Below, in pieces: positions 24,948 to 33,709 of a stretch of DNA of 64,000 nucleotides. The DNA comes from Flavobacterium sp. CF108 (lineage in GTDB: Bacteria; Bacteroidota; Bacteroidia; Flavobacteriales; Flavobacteriaceae), in the NCBI RefSeq assembly GCF_900129795.1, contig NZ_FQWW01000003.1:62001-126000 (forward strand). The letters are read 5' to 3'. The number at the start of each line of letters is the position of its first letter. The stretch's first letter is position 1. The position numbers and the translations under genes were made by a program. The notes under the pieces were generated by a model. That model saw only the letters and a list, made by a program, of their open reading frames with translations. It did no database searches and was not told the DNA's origin.

Positions 24948-25727
24948 TTAGGCGCGAATCACAAAATGTTCTTTTTCCTGTTCGTATCTAAAAAATACAA
25001 AACCCCATTGAAAAGTATCGATCGTAACTTTTACTTTTGGATGATTTTTTATAATCTCCCAAGCTTCTTCCATTTCAGGCGACCAATGTATGTCGTCAAA
25101 AATCCACACAGAATCGTTATTTATTGTTTGCAATAAAATTTCAAAATAAGTTAAAGTTGCTTTTTTTGAATGATTTCCGTCGAAGTATATTAGATCATAG
25201 CTTTTAGAGTTTAGATTCTCTGAAATTAAAAAAGATTCAAATTCTGAGATTATATTTTCGACATTTTTGCAGTCAAATTTATCTAATTGATTTTGGGCCG
25301 TATTTGCTGTGTTTGGACAGCCTTCAATTGTAATAACTTTTGCATCTGTATTTCCAAGAGCAAGGGCAGCGGTTGCCAAACCTAAAGAAGTTCCAATTTC
25401 AAGAATATTTTTTGGTTGAAAATAATTAGTAACGCGAAATAATAATTCAGCTCTTTTTGGAGAAATTCCGGCTGTAGATGCGATTTTAGAAATCTGTCTT
25501 CTGTTTGATTTAAAAACTTTAGAGCCTGCGCCAAAATCAGTTACTTCAATAAAATTTTTATTTTCAAGAAGCGATTTTCTATAATTTTTTAGGATCAGAT
25601 ATTCGCGTTTCGGTTTCTTATCATAAAAGCATTTGGTAAGTAAACTAAAAACAAAAGGCGAATGAACACCGTGTTCGTTTTTAGAATTCCAAAGAAATTT
25701 TAAATAAGATTTGATTTGAAAAAGCAT
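24948..25727 (-). CDS. O-methyltransferase-like class I SAM methyltransferase
   Basis: This 259-residue protein has the SAM-binding motif I ILEIGTSLGLATAALAL, motif II VITIEGCPNTANTAQ and a later YDLIYFDGNHSKKATLTYF, the arrangement of the O-methyltransferase (catechol OMT-like) group. The N-terminal 100 residues (KNEHGVHSPFVFSLLTKCFY) are typical of a conserved Bacteroidota protein of unknown substrate. It begins 20 bp after the FKBP lipoprotein stop, so the two are probably co-transcribed. Confidence 0.82.
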   Translation of the reverse strand: MLFQIKSYLKFLWNSKNEHGVHSPFVFSLLTKCFYDKKPKREYLILKNYRKSLLENKNFIEVTDFGAGSKVFKSNRRQISKIASTAGISPKRAELLFRVTNYFQPKNILEIGTSLGLATAALALGNTDAKVITIEGCPNTANTAQNQLDKFDCKNVENIISEFESFLISENLNSKSYDLIYFDGNHSKKATLTYFEILLQTINNDSVWIFDDIHWSPEMEEAWEIIKNHPKVKVTIDTFQWGFVFFRYEQEKEHFVIRA

Positions 25728-25747
25728 GCCGAAATTTTGAAAATATC

Positions 25748-26230
25748 TTAATTAATCGATTTTAATGTTATGTCAAATATCAAAACAGATCCGCCTGGAA
25801 TTCCATTATAATTTTTGCTTCCGTAACCTAAATGTGCAGGAACTAAAAGAACACCTTTTCCTCCCGGTTTAAAAAACGGGATTCCTTCTTTCCAGCCTTG
25901 AATTACCTGATTTAAACCAAATGCAACTCCTTTTTTATCTTCTTCTGCTACATTTTTGTCACTTTCATCAAACACATTTCCGTTTGTAAAATAACCTTTG
26001 TAAACAACCGTTACATTTGAATTAGGATCAGGGAATTTTTCGCCTTCACCCGGTTCATCTATAATATAATACAAACCAGAATCTGTTCTTGTTGCAGTTA
26101 AGTTATTTTTAGCCAAGTAATCTTTTATTTCTTGCTCATTTTGAGCTGTATAATCTTTAACTTCATCTTTATCTTTAGAACAAGAAACGAAAAGAGTCAA
26201 TGCTAATAATGCTGTTAAAAGTTGTTTCAT
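25748..26230 (-). CDS. FKBP-type peptidyl-prolyl isomerase lipoprotein
   Basis: This 160-residue protein has a lipoprotein signal (ALLALTLFVSC, Cys17) and a C-terminal FKBP domain (about 60-160): VTVVYKGYFTNGNVFDES, VIQGWKEGIPFFKPGGKGVLLVPAHLGYG and GSVLIFDITLKSI. It catalyses proline isomerisation on periplasmic or outer-membrane proteins. Small FKBP lipoproteins such as GldI occur in gliding flavobacteria. Whether this is GldI itself cannot be decided from sequence alone. Confidence 0.9.
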   Translation of the reverse strand: MKQLLTALLALTLFVSCSKDKDEVKDYTAQNEQEIKDYLAKNNLTATRTDSGLYYIIDEPGEGEKFPDPNSNVTVVYKGYFTNGNVFDESDKNVAEEDKKGVAFGLNQVIQGWKEGIPFFKPGGKGVLLVPAHLGYGSKNYNGIPGGSVLIFDITLKSIN

Positions 26231-26265
26231 ATTTTATTTTTTTGAAATAATTAAATATTTGGTTT

Positions 26266-26343
26266 CACAGAGATTCACAAAGAAAACGCAAAGATTCACA
26301 AAAAATTTCGTGCACCTCTGTGCTTTCTTTGTGAATCTCTGTG
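26266..26343. repeat. 25-bp inverted repeat of the CACAGAGATTCACAAAG type
   Basis: CACAGAGATTCACAAAGAAAACGCA (26266-26290) pairs with TGTGCTTTCTTTGTGAATCTCTGTG (26319-26343) with few mismatches. It lies between the ABC-F stop and the FKBP start. Confidence 0.7.
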
Positions 26344-26351
26344 TAATAAAC

Positions 26352-28214
26352 TTATCCTTCGATTTTAGCAGAAAGTTCAAACCAGCGTTCTTCTTTCGCT
26401 TCGATTTTATTAATTATATTTTGAAGCTCATTTGCTTTTTTCTCGATATCCGCATCGGCAACTTTTCCGTCAGCGAATAATTGCTCGATTTTAGTTTTTT
26501 CGATTTCTAAATCTTTGATTTCTCTTTCGATTTTTTGATATTCTTTTTGCTCGTTAAAGCTCAAATTTCCGGTTGGATTATTTTGCTTCCAGTCTTTCTT
26601 TTCGGCCTTGTTTTCTTCTTTTTGAGCTACGTCGGCACTGTCTTCATAAGCACGGAAATCAGAATAGTTTCCAGGGAAATTTTCGATTTCGCCTTGTCCT
26701 CTAAAAACAAATAAATGATCAACAATTTTATCCATGAAGTAACGGTCGTGCGAAACAACCAATAAACATCCCGGATAATCTAAAAGAAAACTTTCCAAAA
26801 CGTTTAACGTTACAATATCCAAATCGTTTGTTGGCTCATCGAGAATCAAAAAGTTCGGATTCTGAATTAAAACCGTACATAAATATAGACGTTTTAATTC
26901 TCCTCCGCTTAATTTTTCAACATAATCGTATTGTTTTTTAGCATCAAAAAGAAAACGCTCTAACAATTGCGAAGCCGAAATAATTTTCCCTTTTGCAAGC
27001 GGAATATATTCTCCGTATTCCTTAATAATATCAATAACACGCTGACCCGGTTTTGGGTTAATTCCAGATTGCGTGTAATAACCAATTTTAATAGTATCTC
27101 CTTTTACAACTCGACCGCTGTCTGGCGGTATTGTTCCTGTAAGAAGATTTAAAAAAGTAGATTTTCCAGTTCCGTTTTTACCAATAATTCCAATTCTTTC
27201 GCCACGCTGAAAATCAAAACTAAAATGATCCAGAATTACTTTTTCCTTGAATTTTTTAGAAAGTTTATGAAGCTCAATAATTTTGCTTCCCATTCTTTCC
27301 ATATTAATTTCAAGCTCCACTTTATTTTCTTTACGTCGGCTTTGAGCTTTTTCTTTAATTACATAAAAGTCATCCTGACGCGATTTAGATTTGGTTGTTC
27401 TCGCTTTTGGCTGGCGGCGCATCCATTCTAATTCTTTAACAAATAAGTTTTTAGCTTTGTCAATACTCGAATTTTCAGAAGTAATTCTTTCTTCTTTTTT
27501 CTCTAAATAATAAGAGTAATTTCCTTTGTATTGGTATAATTTTCCGTTGTCTAATTCGATGATTTCGTTGCAGACACGCTCTAAAAAGAAACGGTCGTGC
27601 GTTACCATAAACAATGTAATATTTTCTTTAGCAAAATAACTTTCAAGCCATTCGATCATTTCAAGATCTAAATGGTTGGTTGGCTCATCCAGAATCAATA
27701 AATCAGGGCGATTGATTAATATGATAGCCAATGAAAGACGCTTTTTTTGTCCTCCCGAAAGATTTTTTACTTTTAGTTTAAAATCTTCCAGTTTTAATTT
27801 AAATAAAATTTGCTTGTACTGCGTTTCAAAATCCCACGCATTATGCTGATCCATTCCGTCAAAAGCTTTTTGATACGCTTCTTCGTCATTTGGATTTTCA
27901 AGTGCTTTCTCGTAAGCCTCGATTATTTTAAGCGTTTCGTTATCAGATGCAAAAATGCTTTCTTCAATCGTAAGTTCATCCTGTAGATTATTGTCTTGCG
28001 AAAGAAACGCCATTCTAATTCCTTTTCTCAAAACAACTTGTCCCGTATCCGGTTCGTCTAAGCCATTAATAATGCTCATAATGGTGGTTTTACCAGAACC
28101 ATTTTTAGCAATAAAAGCGATTTTTTGGTCTTTGTTGATTCCAAATGAAATGTTGTCAAAAAGGACTCTTTCGCCAAATGACTTCGATATATTTTCTACA
28201 GATAGGTAATTCAT
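26352..28214 (-). CDS. ABC-F family ATPase (Uup-like)
   Basis: This 620-residue soluble protein has two ABC ATPase domains and no membrane segment. Domain 1 has AKNGSGKTT and LSGGQKKRLSLA, ILDEPTNHLDL. Domain 2 has GKNGTGKST and LSGGELKRLYL, ILDEPTNDLDI. The linker is charged (EWMRRQPKARTTKSKSRQ), and the C-terminal coiled coil (about 555-615) resembles that of Uup. ABC-F proteins act on the ribosome as translation factors, and some protect from antibiotics. Nothing here indicates resistance. The ATG at 28214 is the only good start. Confidence 0.92.
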   Translation of the reverse strand: MNYLSVENISKSFGERVLFDNISFGINKDQKIAFIAKNGSGKTTIMSIINGLDEPDTGQVVLRKGIRMAFLSQDNNLQDELTIEESIFASDNETLKIIEAYEKALENPNDEEAYQKAFDGMDQHNAWDFETQYKQILFKLKLEDFKLKVKNLSGGQKKRLSLAIILINRPDLLILDEPTNHLDLEMIEWLESYFAKENITLFMVTHDRFFLERVCNEIIELDNGKLYQYKGNYSYYLEKKEERITSENSSIDKAKNLFVKELEWMRRQPKARTTKSKSRQDDFYVIKEKAQSRRKENKVELEINMERMGSKIIELHKLSKKFKEKVILDHFSFDFQRGERIGIIGKNGTGKSTFLNLLTGTIPPDSGRVVKGDTIKIGYYTQSGINPKPGQRVIDIIKEYGEYIPLAKGKIISASQLLERFLFDAKKQYDYVEKLSGGELKRLYLCTVLIQNPNFLILDEPTNDLDIVTLNVLESFLLDYPGCLLVVSHDRYFMDKIVDHLFVFRGQGEIENFPGNYSDFRAYEDSADVAQKEENKAEKKDWKQNNPTGNLSFNEQKEYQKIEREIKDLEIEKTKIEQLFADGKVADADIEKKANELQNIINKIEAKEERWFELSAKIEG

Positions 28215-28706
28215 TGTAATTTATTGCCTAACAAGGCTTTTTATGTTTTTAAAATCAAAGAGGTCTCTAATTAGGTCTCTAATTTTAAATAGGAGTTTAA
28301 TTACGAGAGTGCAAAGATACTCCTTTGAATGGAACAAAAAAAGATAGATAGACTATCTAATATTAAAACTCATGTTAGGTTGATTTAGGCTTCTGTATTT
28401 AGGTTAATACATCACTATGATTTTAGGCTGAGAAACAGTAGCAGCCATTTTGATTTTGAAACAAATTTTTCATTACAGACAAACTATTATGCTTGAATTT
28501 GTTAGTGGAAATTCTAAACTGCTTGGTTGAAGTGTCACTTGGTACTGGATATCCAGTATAGCTTTACATATTGATATTGAATATATAATGGTTTGATAAT
28601 CTAGTACTTCGGTTGTTTTAAAAAATAATAATCAGGTACTTATACGGGATTTTATTGGTAGTTTTTTTCTTATTTTTATCAGTATATCATAACTTTAATT
28701 AATTGT
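28215..28706. other. 490-bp non-coding region between divergent genes
   Basis: No reading frame or RNA fold stands out. It holds a GGTCTCTAATTAGGTCTCTAATTTTAAAT direct repeat (28260-28290) near the ABC-F start and a perfect 16-bp palindrome at 28543-28558. It lacks the word-type repeats found in most other gaps of this window. Confidence 0.5.
28543..28558. promoter_or_regulatory. Perfect 16-bp palindrome, possible operator
   Basis: TACTGGATATCCAGTA is an exact palindrome about 150 bp before the PI-PLC-like gene. It could be a dimeric regulator site. The regulator is unknown. Confidence 0.3.
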
Positions 28707-30476
28707 ATGAAAAACCAGTCTTACGAACCAACATACGGCTTCTTTTCACAATGGATGAAATACATTGACGGCCGTAAAAAAATATTCGAGCTCACTATTC
28801 CCGGAACTCATGACAGCGGTACTTATCCTGCATCTGACATAAATTATCTGGCAAAATGCCAAACAATGGATTTGCCTACACAGTTAAATTCTGGTATCAG
28901 GTTTTTGGATATTAGGCTCAAGCGGGGCATACAAGCAAATACGGACCATGTTTTATGGGTGTACCACGGTTTTGCCGATATGGATATTAGTTTTAGCGGA
29001 AGAGTTTTGGGAGATTGTCAAGCATTTCTGACAGCCAATAAAACCGAAACAATTATCATGTCTGTAAGGAATGAGAACGATCCTAGTGATGAAGAGCAGA
29101 AGGAAAAATTTTATGAGGATTTTGTGTTGTCCATCAATGAACATCCAGCAGCGCTGTTTTATACTGGTACCAAGATTCCACGGCTGGATGCTGTACGGGG
29201 CAAAATTGTCCTCTTGAGAAGATTCGGGCTTGGAAAACAAAATCAGATAGGTATTGATCTTTATGATAACTGGCCTCCTGATACACAGAAAGAGTTCAAT
29301 AATTACGGCACTCCTTTTTACGTTCAGGATGCATTTAAAAATTGGGGCTGTTCTGAGGAGCGACAACCAAAAAATAAATTTATTAACTGGATATTACCCA
29401 CGTTGAAATTGGCAGCGGGAGAGCAATATAAAGAAAGTTTATTTATCAATTTTACCAGTGGTACGGGGAATATTTTCGCACAAGGTGTCTTTCCTAAAGC
29501 ACTTTCCAATGGTTATATAGATTGGGTATACTTTGAAGGGATCAATAAGATGCTTTTGAACCATATTAAAAATGAGCAAAATAATCGTTATGGCATAATA
29601 CCGATGGATTTTCCGGAATTTCCCAATGACACAGATGTAATTAAAAAGTTGGTAACACTAAATACCTTTATGCCATGTTATCGACCAGATCTCAACGGAA
29701 ACAAATTTACCAACAAATTTACCGGTATGGTATATCTGGTATTAGATGGCATACTTCGCTATATTCCAAACCCTACTGTCGCAATAAGGCTTTTTGGGGA
29801 GCAATGGGGTGATGGAGTACGGAATGAATTGGATTTGGTAACAATTACGACAGGATCTTCCTTACCTTTAGATACACGTATTGTCCGTTTCGGGGAAATG
29901 CCTGAGCTTTATCTCTGTTTTACAGAACTGAATGCGACACGGTCTATCATAAGACCTATACTTAACGCCACTATAATAAAAGCGTACAGCTTTTATGGTA
30001 GTGTCCTTACATTGCCAGCAAATAGCGAACATAATTACGACAGGCATGCACCGTTACAATCTCCAGATGCAATTCTAAAACGCCCGGACCTGAACGGAAA
30101 ACGTATACATGATGCAAATACCGGAATGGTGTATCTTATAATTGATGGGGTATTACGCTACATTCCTAATCCTGAAACTGCAAATTCTATCTTCGGTTCA
30201 AATTGGGGTGTTGATGGGGACATCTTTCCAAATGTTATAGAAAAATCTACACCATTGCCCCAAGATGCACGAATTATCAAGTTTAGGAGCGGACCAAAAC
30301 TTTATCTGTCTTTCAAGGAACCTGGTGAATCAAAAACAACCATTCGACATATACCAAATATGAGGGTTTTAGGTGAATATGGTTTGCATGGTAAAATTCA
30401 CACCAGCGATCGTGAAATTAATGAGTTTTCGGAGAAACTGCCACTACCGCCTGCTTCAAGCCTTGACCCGCAGTAA
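28707..30476 (+). CDS. PI-PLC X-domain protein with C-terminal tandem repeats
   Basis: The protein has 589 residues. The N-terminal 290 form a phosphatidylinositol-specific phospholipase C-like barrel: LTIPGTHDSGTY (His35, Asp36), FLDIRLKRG (Asp68, Arg70) and YHGF (His87) match the catalytic His/Asp/Arg set. The C-terminal part holds two 133-residue repeats from about 326 and 459. Each starts RPDLNGK and contains GMVYLxxDGxLRYIPNP plus a second LYL...RxI unit, so four similar blades are present. No signal peptide is visible, although bacterial PI-PLCs are usually secreted. The carbohydrate- or lipid-binding role of the repeats is unknown. Codon choice looks somewhat richer in G+C than its neighbours. 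Confidence 0.8.
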   Translation: MKNQSYEPTYGFFSQWMKYIDGRKKIFELTIPGTHDSGTYPASDINYLAKCQTMDLPTQLNSGIRFLDIRLKRGIQANTDHVLWVYHGFADMDISFSGRVLGDCQAFLTANKTETIIMSVRNENDPSDEEQKEKFYEDFVLSINEHPAALFYTGTKIPRLDAVRGKIVLLRRFGLGKQNQIGIDLYDNWPPDTQKEFNNYGTPFYVQDAFKNWGCSEERQPKNKFINWILPTLKLAAGEQYKESLFINFTSGTGNIFAQGVFPKALSNGYIDWVYFEGINKMLLNHIKNEQNNRYGIIPMDFPEFPNDTDVIKKLVTLNTFMPCYRPDLNGNKFTNKFTGMVYLVLDGILRYIPNPTVAIRLFGEQWGDGVRNELDLVTITTGSSLPLDTRIVRFGEMPELYLCFTELNATRSIIRPILNATIIKAYSFYGSVLTLPANSEHNYDRHAPLQSPDAILKRPDLNGKRIHDANTGMVYLIIDGVLRYIPNPETANSIFGSNWGVDGDIFPNVIEKSTPLPQDARIIKFRSGPKLYLSFKEPGESKTTIRHIPNMRVLGEYGLHGKIHTSDREINEFSEKLPLPPASSLDPQ

Positions 30477-30495
30477 AAGATGTTATAGGTCTAAT

Positions 30496-30565
30496 ATTAA
30501 CTCGTTGGGTGTAATTCATTTATATATTAAACAAAATTTTTATGAACTACACCCAGCAAGTTAAT
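30496..30565. repeat. 24-bp inverted repeat with GTTGGGTGTAATT word
   Basis: Arm 30496-30519 (containing TCGTTGGGTGTAATTCAT) and arm 30542-30565 (ATGAACTACACCCAGCAAGTTAAT) are reverse complements with three mismatches. The word CGTTGGGTGTAAT also stands in front of repeat copies 2 and 3 near 1.77 and 2.97 kb. It follows the PI-PLC stop and could terminate its transcript. Confidence 0.65.
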
Positions 30566-30725
30566 TTATAAAACTGGAGTAGAAAAAATAGTCAAAATGA
30601 TACTTGTCGTCCGGACACTATCTTTTACGTTGAACTTTTAGAATTTATATCTTTTTCTAAAGTTGAAAAATCATGTAACATTTTAGAACTATCTCCGACA
30701 TATTTGAAAATTTAATTCCTTAAAT

Positions 30726-31157
30726 ATGAGTGAGAAAGAAATAAACACTGGTAGTTTTGAAGATTTTAAAATAAACACAAAAATCAAACTTGCAGCATTG
30801 TGGACTTCCGTAATGTTTTGTTATATATATGGAGATTATTTCTCGCTCTATGTTCCAAAAAAAGTCGAAGATTTTATAAGCGGAGACACATTGCTGGATT
30901 CTCCTGTCAAATTATTTCTCGCGACACTTTTAATGACAATTCCGGCATTAATGATTTTTGTATCGGTAGTTTTAAAACCAAAAATAAACCGCTTGCTTAA
31001 TCTCATTTTCGGAATTATTTATACTGCCATAATGCTGTTAATAGCATTTACTACAACTGGAGCTTGGTGGAGTTTTTACATTTTTCTGGCAATAATAGAA
31101 AGTATCCTTACATCAATCATATTTTGGACTGCACTTAAATGGCCAAAACAAGTTTAA
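30726..31157 (+). CDS. Small four-helix membrane protein (possibly DUF6326)
   Basis: This 143-residue protein has a polar N-terminus and four hydrophobic helices, including ALWTSVMFCYIYGDYFSLYVP, LFLATLLMTIPALMIFVSVVL, LIFGIIYTAIMLLIAFTT and WWSFYIFLAIIESILTSIIF. The KIKLAALWTSVMFCYIYGDYF start recalls a family of small uncharacterised membrane proteins (DUF6326, from memory). It precedes a DUF4386 protein by 16 bp, and the two probably form an operon. No catalytic motif is visible. Confidence 0.65.
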   Translation: MSEKEINTGSFEDFKINTKIKLAALWTSVMFCYIYGDYFSLYVPKKVEDFISGDTLLDSPVKLFLATLLMTIPALMIFVSVVLKPKINRLLNLIFGIIYTAIMLLIAFTTTGAWWSFYIFLAIIESILTSIIFWTALKWPKQV

Positions 31158-31173
31158 ATTTAAAGATAAAAGC

Positions 31174-31863
31174 ATGAATCAAGAATCAAAACTATCGTTT
31201 AGAAATACAGGAAGAATTTCAGGTTTATTATATTTAGTAGTTGTAATAACCGGGATTTTTAGTTTAGGATACGTTCCTTCAAAATTAATTGTCTGGAACG
31301 ATGCTGCTGCAACTTTTACCAATATTGTTAATTCTGAATTTCTTTTTAGACTTGGTATTGTAAGCGGATTAATCTGTTACACCTTCTTTTTGTTTCTGCC
31401 TTTGGTTTTGTACAAATTATTGCAGCCAGTTCATAAAACGTTTGCAATATATATGGTTGTTTTGGCTATTGTAAGCGTGCCGATTTCTTTTATAAACATG
31501 CAGAATAAATTTGCAGTTCTCTCTATAATTAATTCGGGCGGGCAAGAAAAAGATCTGGTAATGTTTTATCTGAATCAATATGATTACGGAAATTTAATCG
31601 TTCAGGTATTTTGGGGACTTTGGCTGTTTCCGTTGGGATATTTAATTTTTAAATCAGGAATAATTCCCAAGTTTTTCGGAATATTATTAATGCTTGGCTG
31701 CGTGAGTTATTTAATAAATTTCTTCGGAAATGCATTGTTTTCGAATTATTCTGAACTTGGAATATCATCATACGTAAGACTTCCGGCAAGTCTTGGTGAA
31801 ATCGGAACGTGTTTGTGGCTCTTAATAATGGGAGCGAAAAATAGCGTTATTTCTGCCGATTAA
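31174..31863 (+). CDS. DUF4386 membrane protein
   Basis: This 229-residue protein has six hydrophobic helices. The opening FRNTGRISGLLYLVVVITGIFSLGYVPSKLIV and the FRLGIVSGLICYTFFLFLPLVLYKLL segment match the DUF4386 family, of unknown function. It is transcribed with the small membrane protein upstream. Its last 17 bp overlap the 3' end of the convergent gene on the other strand. Confidence 0.8.
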   Translation: MNQESKLSFRNTGRISGLLYLVVVITGIFSLGYVPSKLIVWNDAAATFTNIVNSEFLFRLGIVSGLICYTFFLFLPLVLYKLLQPVHKTFAIYMVVLAIVSVPISFINMQNKFAVLSIINSGGQEKDLVMFYLNQYDYGNLIVQVFWGLWLFPLGYLIFKSGIIPKFFGILLMLGCVSYLINFFGNALFSNYSELGISSYVRLPASLGEIGTCLWLLIMGAKNSVISAD

Positions 31864-32818
31864 CATATTGATTTAAAAGGGAGCTCAAATCTAAATAATG
31901 AATTTGCTGTGGAACATTTAAAATAGGTTTTCGAACCAAAGATTCATTGGTAATAAAATAATGAAGACCATCTTTTGTCGCAATTCCTTCTATTTGATGG
32001 AATGGAAGTTTGAGATCAATTTTTCGTTTATTTCCCGATAAAAAATCATGGTTTTTAAAATCGTATAAAAGATAAAGAAATGTTTTTCCCGTTTTAGAAT
32101 AACCGCAAAGAGCTACGATTTTCTTTTCTTCAAAATAAGTTGCACCCGTAACTAAACCTTTAGTGTCCAGCGTATTTTTAAATTGTGCGATATGATTTCC
32201 GGGTTGATTGGGTAAAACATAAATACTAGTTTTAGACGATTTCCATTGTTTGGAAAACAAATAAATACTGTCTTTAGAAACTAGAAAAGCTTCACAGTCA
32301 AAATCGGTCGAATTTGGTTTTTGTGCCGAGAAATCAGTTTGGTCAGTATATTGAAATGAAATTTTTTCGATAATGGGATTTCCTTCTAAAAATGATTTTT
32401 TTTCAATTTTCAGGATATTTAAATCCGTTCTGTTTCCGTTATAATTATTCCCAAAATCTCCAATATATAAATACGAACTATCTTGCGAAATCTCTTCCCA
32501 GTCATGATTTATAACCTGATCCAGAATGATTTTCTTTTTGATTTTCCCTAAAGAATCTAATCCGTAAATCGTTTTATCGTGATCATCATTATGAGTCCAC
32601 AATAAATCATCAAAAGCAATTAAACCCGAAGTTTCTTTAATCGAGTCGCTAAGTTTAATTGAATATTCAGGTTTTAGTTTTAAATTTTCATAAAAACAGC
32701 TTCCGTCGTTTTGTAATGCATTTGGATTGTAATTTTTTGAAAGCACATCTGTACAGCCTGAAGTTTGGGCTTTAACTGAAAAAACAGATAGAATAAAAAA
32801 CAGTAGAATCCTTAGCAT
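31847..32818 (-). CDS. Secreted protein with a CTDxxxxNYNPxA motif and a beta-propeller-like body
   Basis: This 323-residue protein has a signal peptide (MLRILLFFILSVFSVKA) and a short GCTDVLSKNYNPNALQNDGSC cysteine-bounded motif that recurs in Bacteroidota surface proteins. The 280-residue body is rich in strand-turn patterns (LLWTHNDDHDKTIYGLDSLG, SSYLYIGDFGNNYNGNR, QIEGIATKDGLHYFITNE), as in SdiA-regulated or propeller-type proteins. No T9SS C-terminal domain is visible. The function is unknown. The convergent overlap with the DUF4386 gene is 17 bp. Confidence 0.7.
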   Translation of the reverse strand: MLRILLFFILSVFSVKAQTSGCTDVLSKNYNPNALQNDGSCFYENLKLKPEYSIKLSDSIKETSGLIAFDDLLWTHNDDHDKTIYGLDSLGKIKKKIILDQVINHDWEEISQDSSYLYIGDFGNNYNGNRTDLNILKIEKKSFLEGNPIIEKISFQYTDQTDFSAQKPNSTDFDCEAFLVSKDSIYLFSKQWKSSKTSIYVLPNQPGNHIAQFKNTLDTKGLVTGATYFEEKKIVALCGYSKTGKTFLYLLYDFKNHDFLSGNKRKIDLKLPFHQIEGIATKDGLHYFITNESLVRKPILNVPQQIHYLDLSSLLNQYVNRQK

Positions 32819-32843
32819 TTTTTATGCTTTAAATTTGGAAAAA

Positions 32844-33581
32844 TTAGAATCTAAAAAACTGATTATTGGCAATAACTTCTTTTAAGTTTACAACTGAATC
32901 TATTTTGATTTTTTGATGTAAAGATTCGATATGATTACTGTGATGCACATCGGTTCCCGAAAAATTATACATTCCTTTCTTTAATAAAAGCGCAGCAGTT
33001 TTTGTGATTTCGCTGCCATAATAACCCATAACAGCCAATAAATTAAGCTGAAATAAACATCCTGCTTTCTTTAGTTTTTCATACTCCTCAAAGTTATTAT
33101 GAAAATATAAATATCGTTCCGGATGTGCCAAAACCGGAATATATCCTGCAAGCTGTATCTCAAAAATAATTTTGTATAAGTTTAAAGGCGCACTTAAATA
33201 CGATATTTCAACTAATACATAATTGTCCTTTAAGGTTAAAAGCTTTTCTGTTTTTACATGATTTTCAAACCAGTCATCCATAAAATACTCTGATGCGGCT
33301 TTAAACGGAAGGTTGAGGTTTTCTTCTTTTAATAAAATCTCAGTTTCTTTTTGTTTGTCTAAAATACCCTGTTCAGAATTATCCCAGACAAAATGATTAA
33401 TATGCGGCGTAGTAACAAATTGAGAAATTCCCAATTCCTCAAACGCCTTTACGAGTTTTATTGTTTTTTTGATTGATGATGCGCCATCATCAATTCCCGG
33501 AAGCAAATGTGAGTGAATATCGACATAATCGCCCGCCAGAAGGTCTTTTAAAAAAGGTTTTGATTTAAAGAATGATAGCAT
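32844..33581 (-). CDS. PHP-type tyrosine-protein phosphatase (CpsB/YwqE family)
   Basis: This 245-residue metal-dependent phosphatase has the PHP motifs DIHSHLLPGIDDGA (first His pair), TTPHINH, HPERYLY and GTDVHHS. In Gram-positive bacteria the family (CpsB, YwqE) dephosphorylates the tyrosine autokinases of capsule synthesis. In Bacteroidota it usually accompanies exopolysaccharide genes. Here no Wzc-like kinase is adjacent, so the substrate is inferred. It follows the secreted-protein gene's start by 25 bp on the same strand and may share its transcript. Confidence 0.88.
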   Translation of the reverse strand: MLSFFKSKPFLKDLLAGDYVDIHSHLLPGIDDGASSIKKTIKLVKAFEELGISQFVTTPHINHFVWDNSEQGILDKQKETEILLKEENLNLPFKAASEYFMDDWFENHVKTEKLLTLKDNYVLVEISYLSAPLNLYKIIFEIQLAGYIPVLAHPERYLYFHNNFEEYEKLKKAGCLFQLNLLAVMGYYGSEITKTAALLLKKGMYNFSGTDVHHSNHIESLHQKIKIDSVVNLKEVIANNQFFRF

Positions 33582-33709
33582 AAGTGCAAAAGTAAAGAAT
33601 TGATATTGTTTTTATTTCTGCTTTAAAGAAATATTGCAAAAGAAAATTTATGTAACAATGTAACTGACATTTTAGAATTATATTATATTTGATAAAAAAG
33701 TAATATTTT

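Noticed and set aside
26352..28214. An antibiotic-resistance ABC-F protein
   Set aside because: Linker and C-terminal coiled coil resemble the housekeeping Uup type, and no resistance context is seen.
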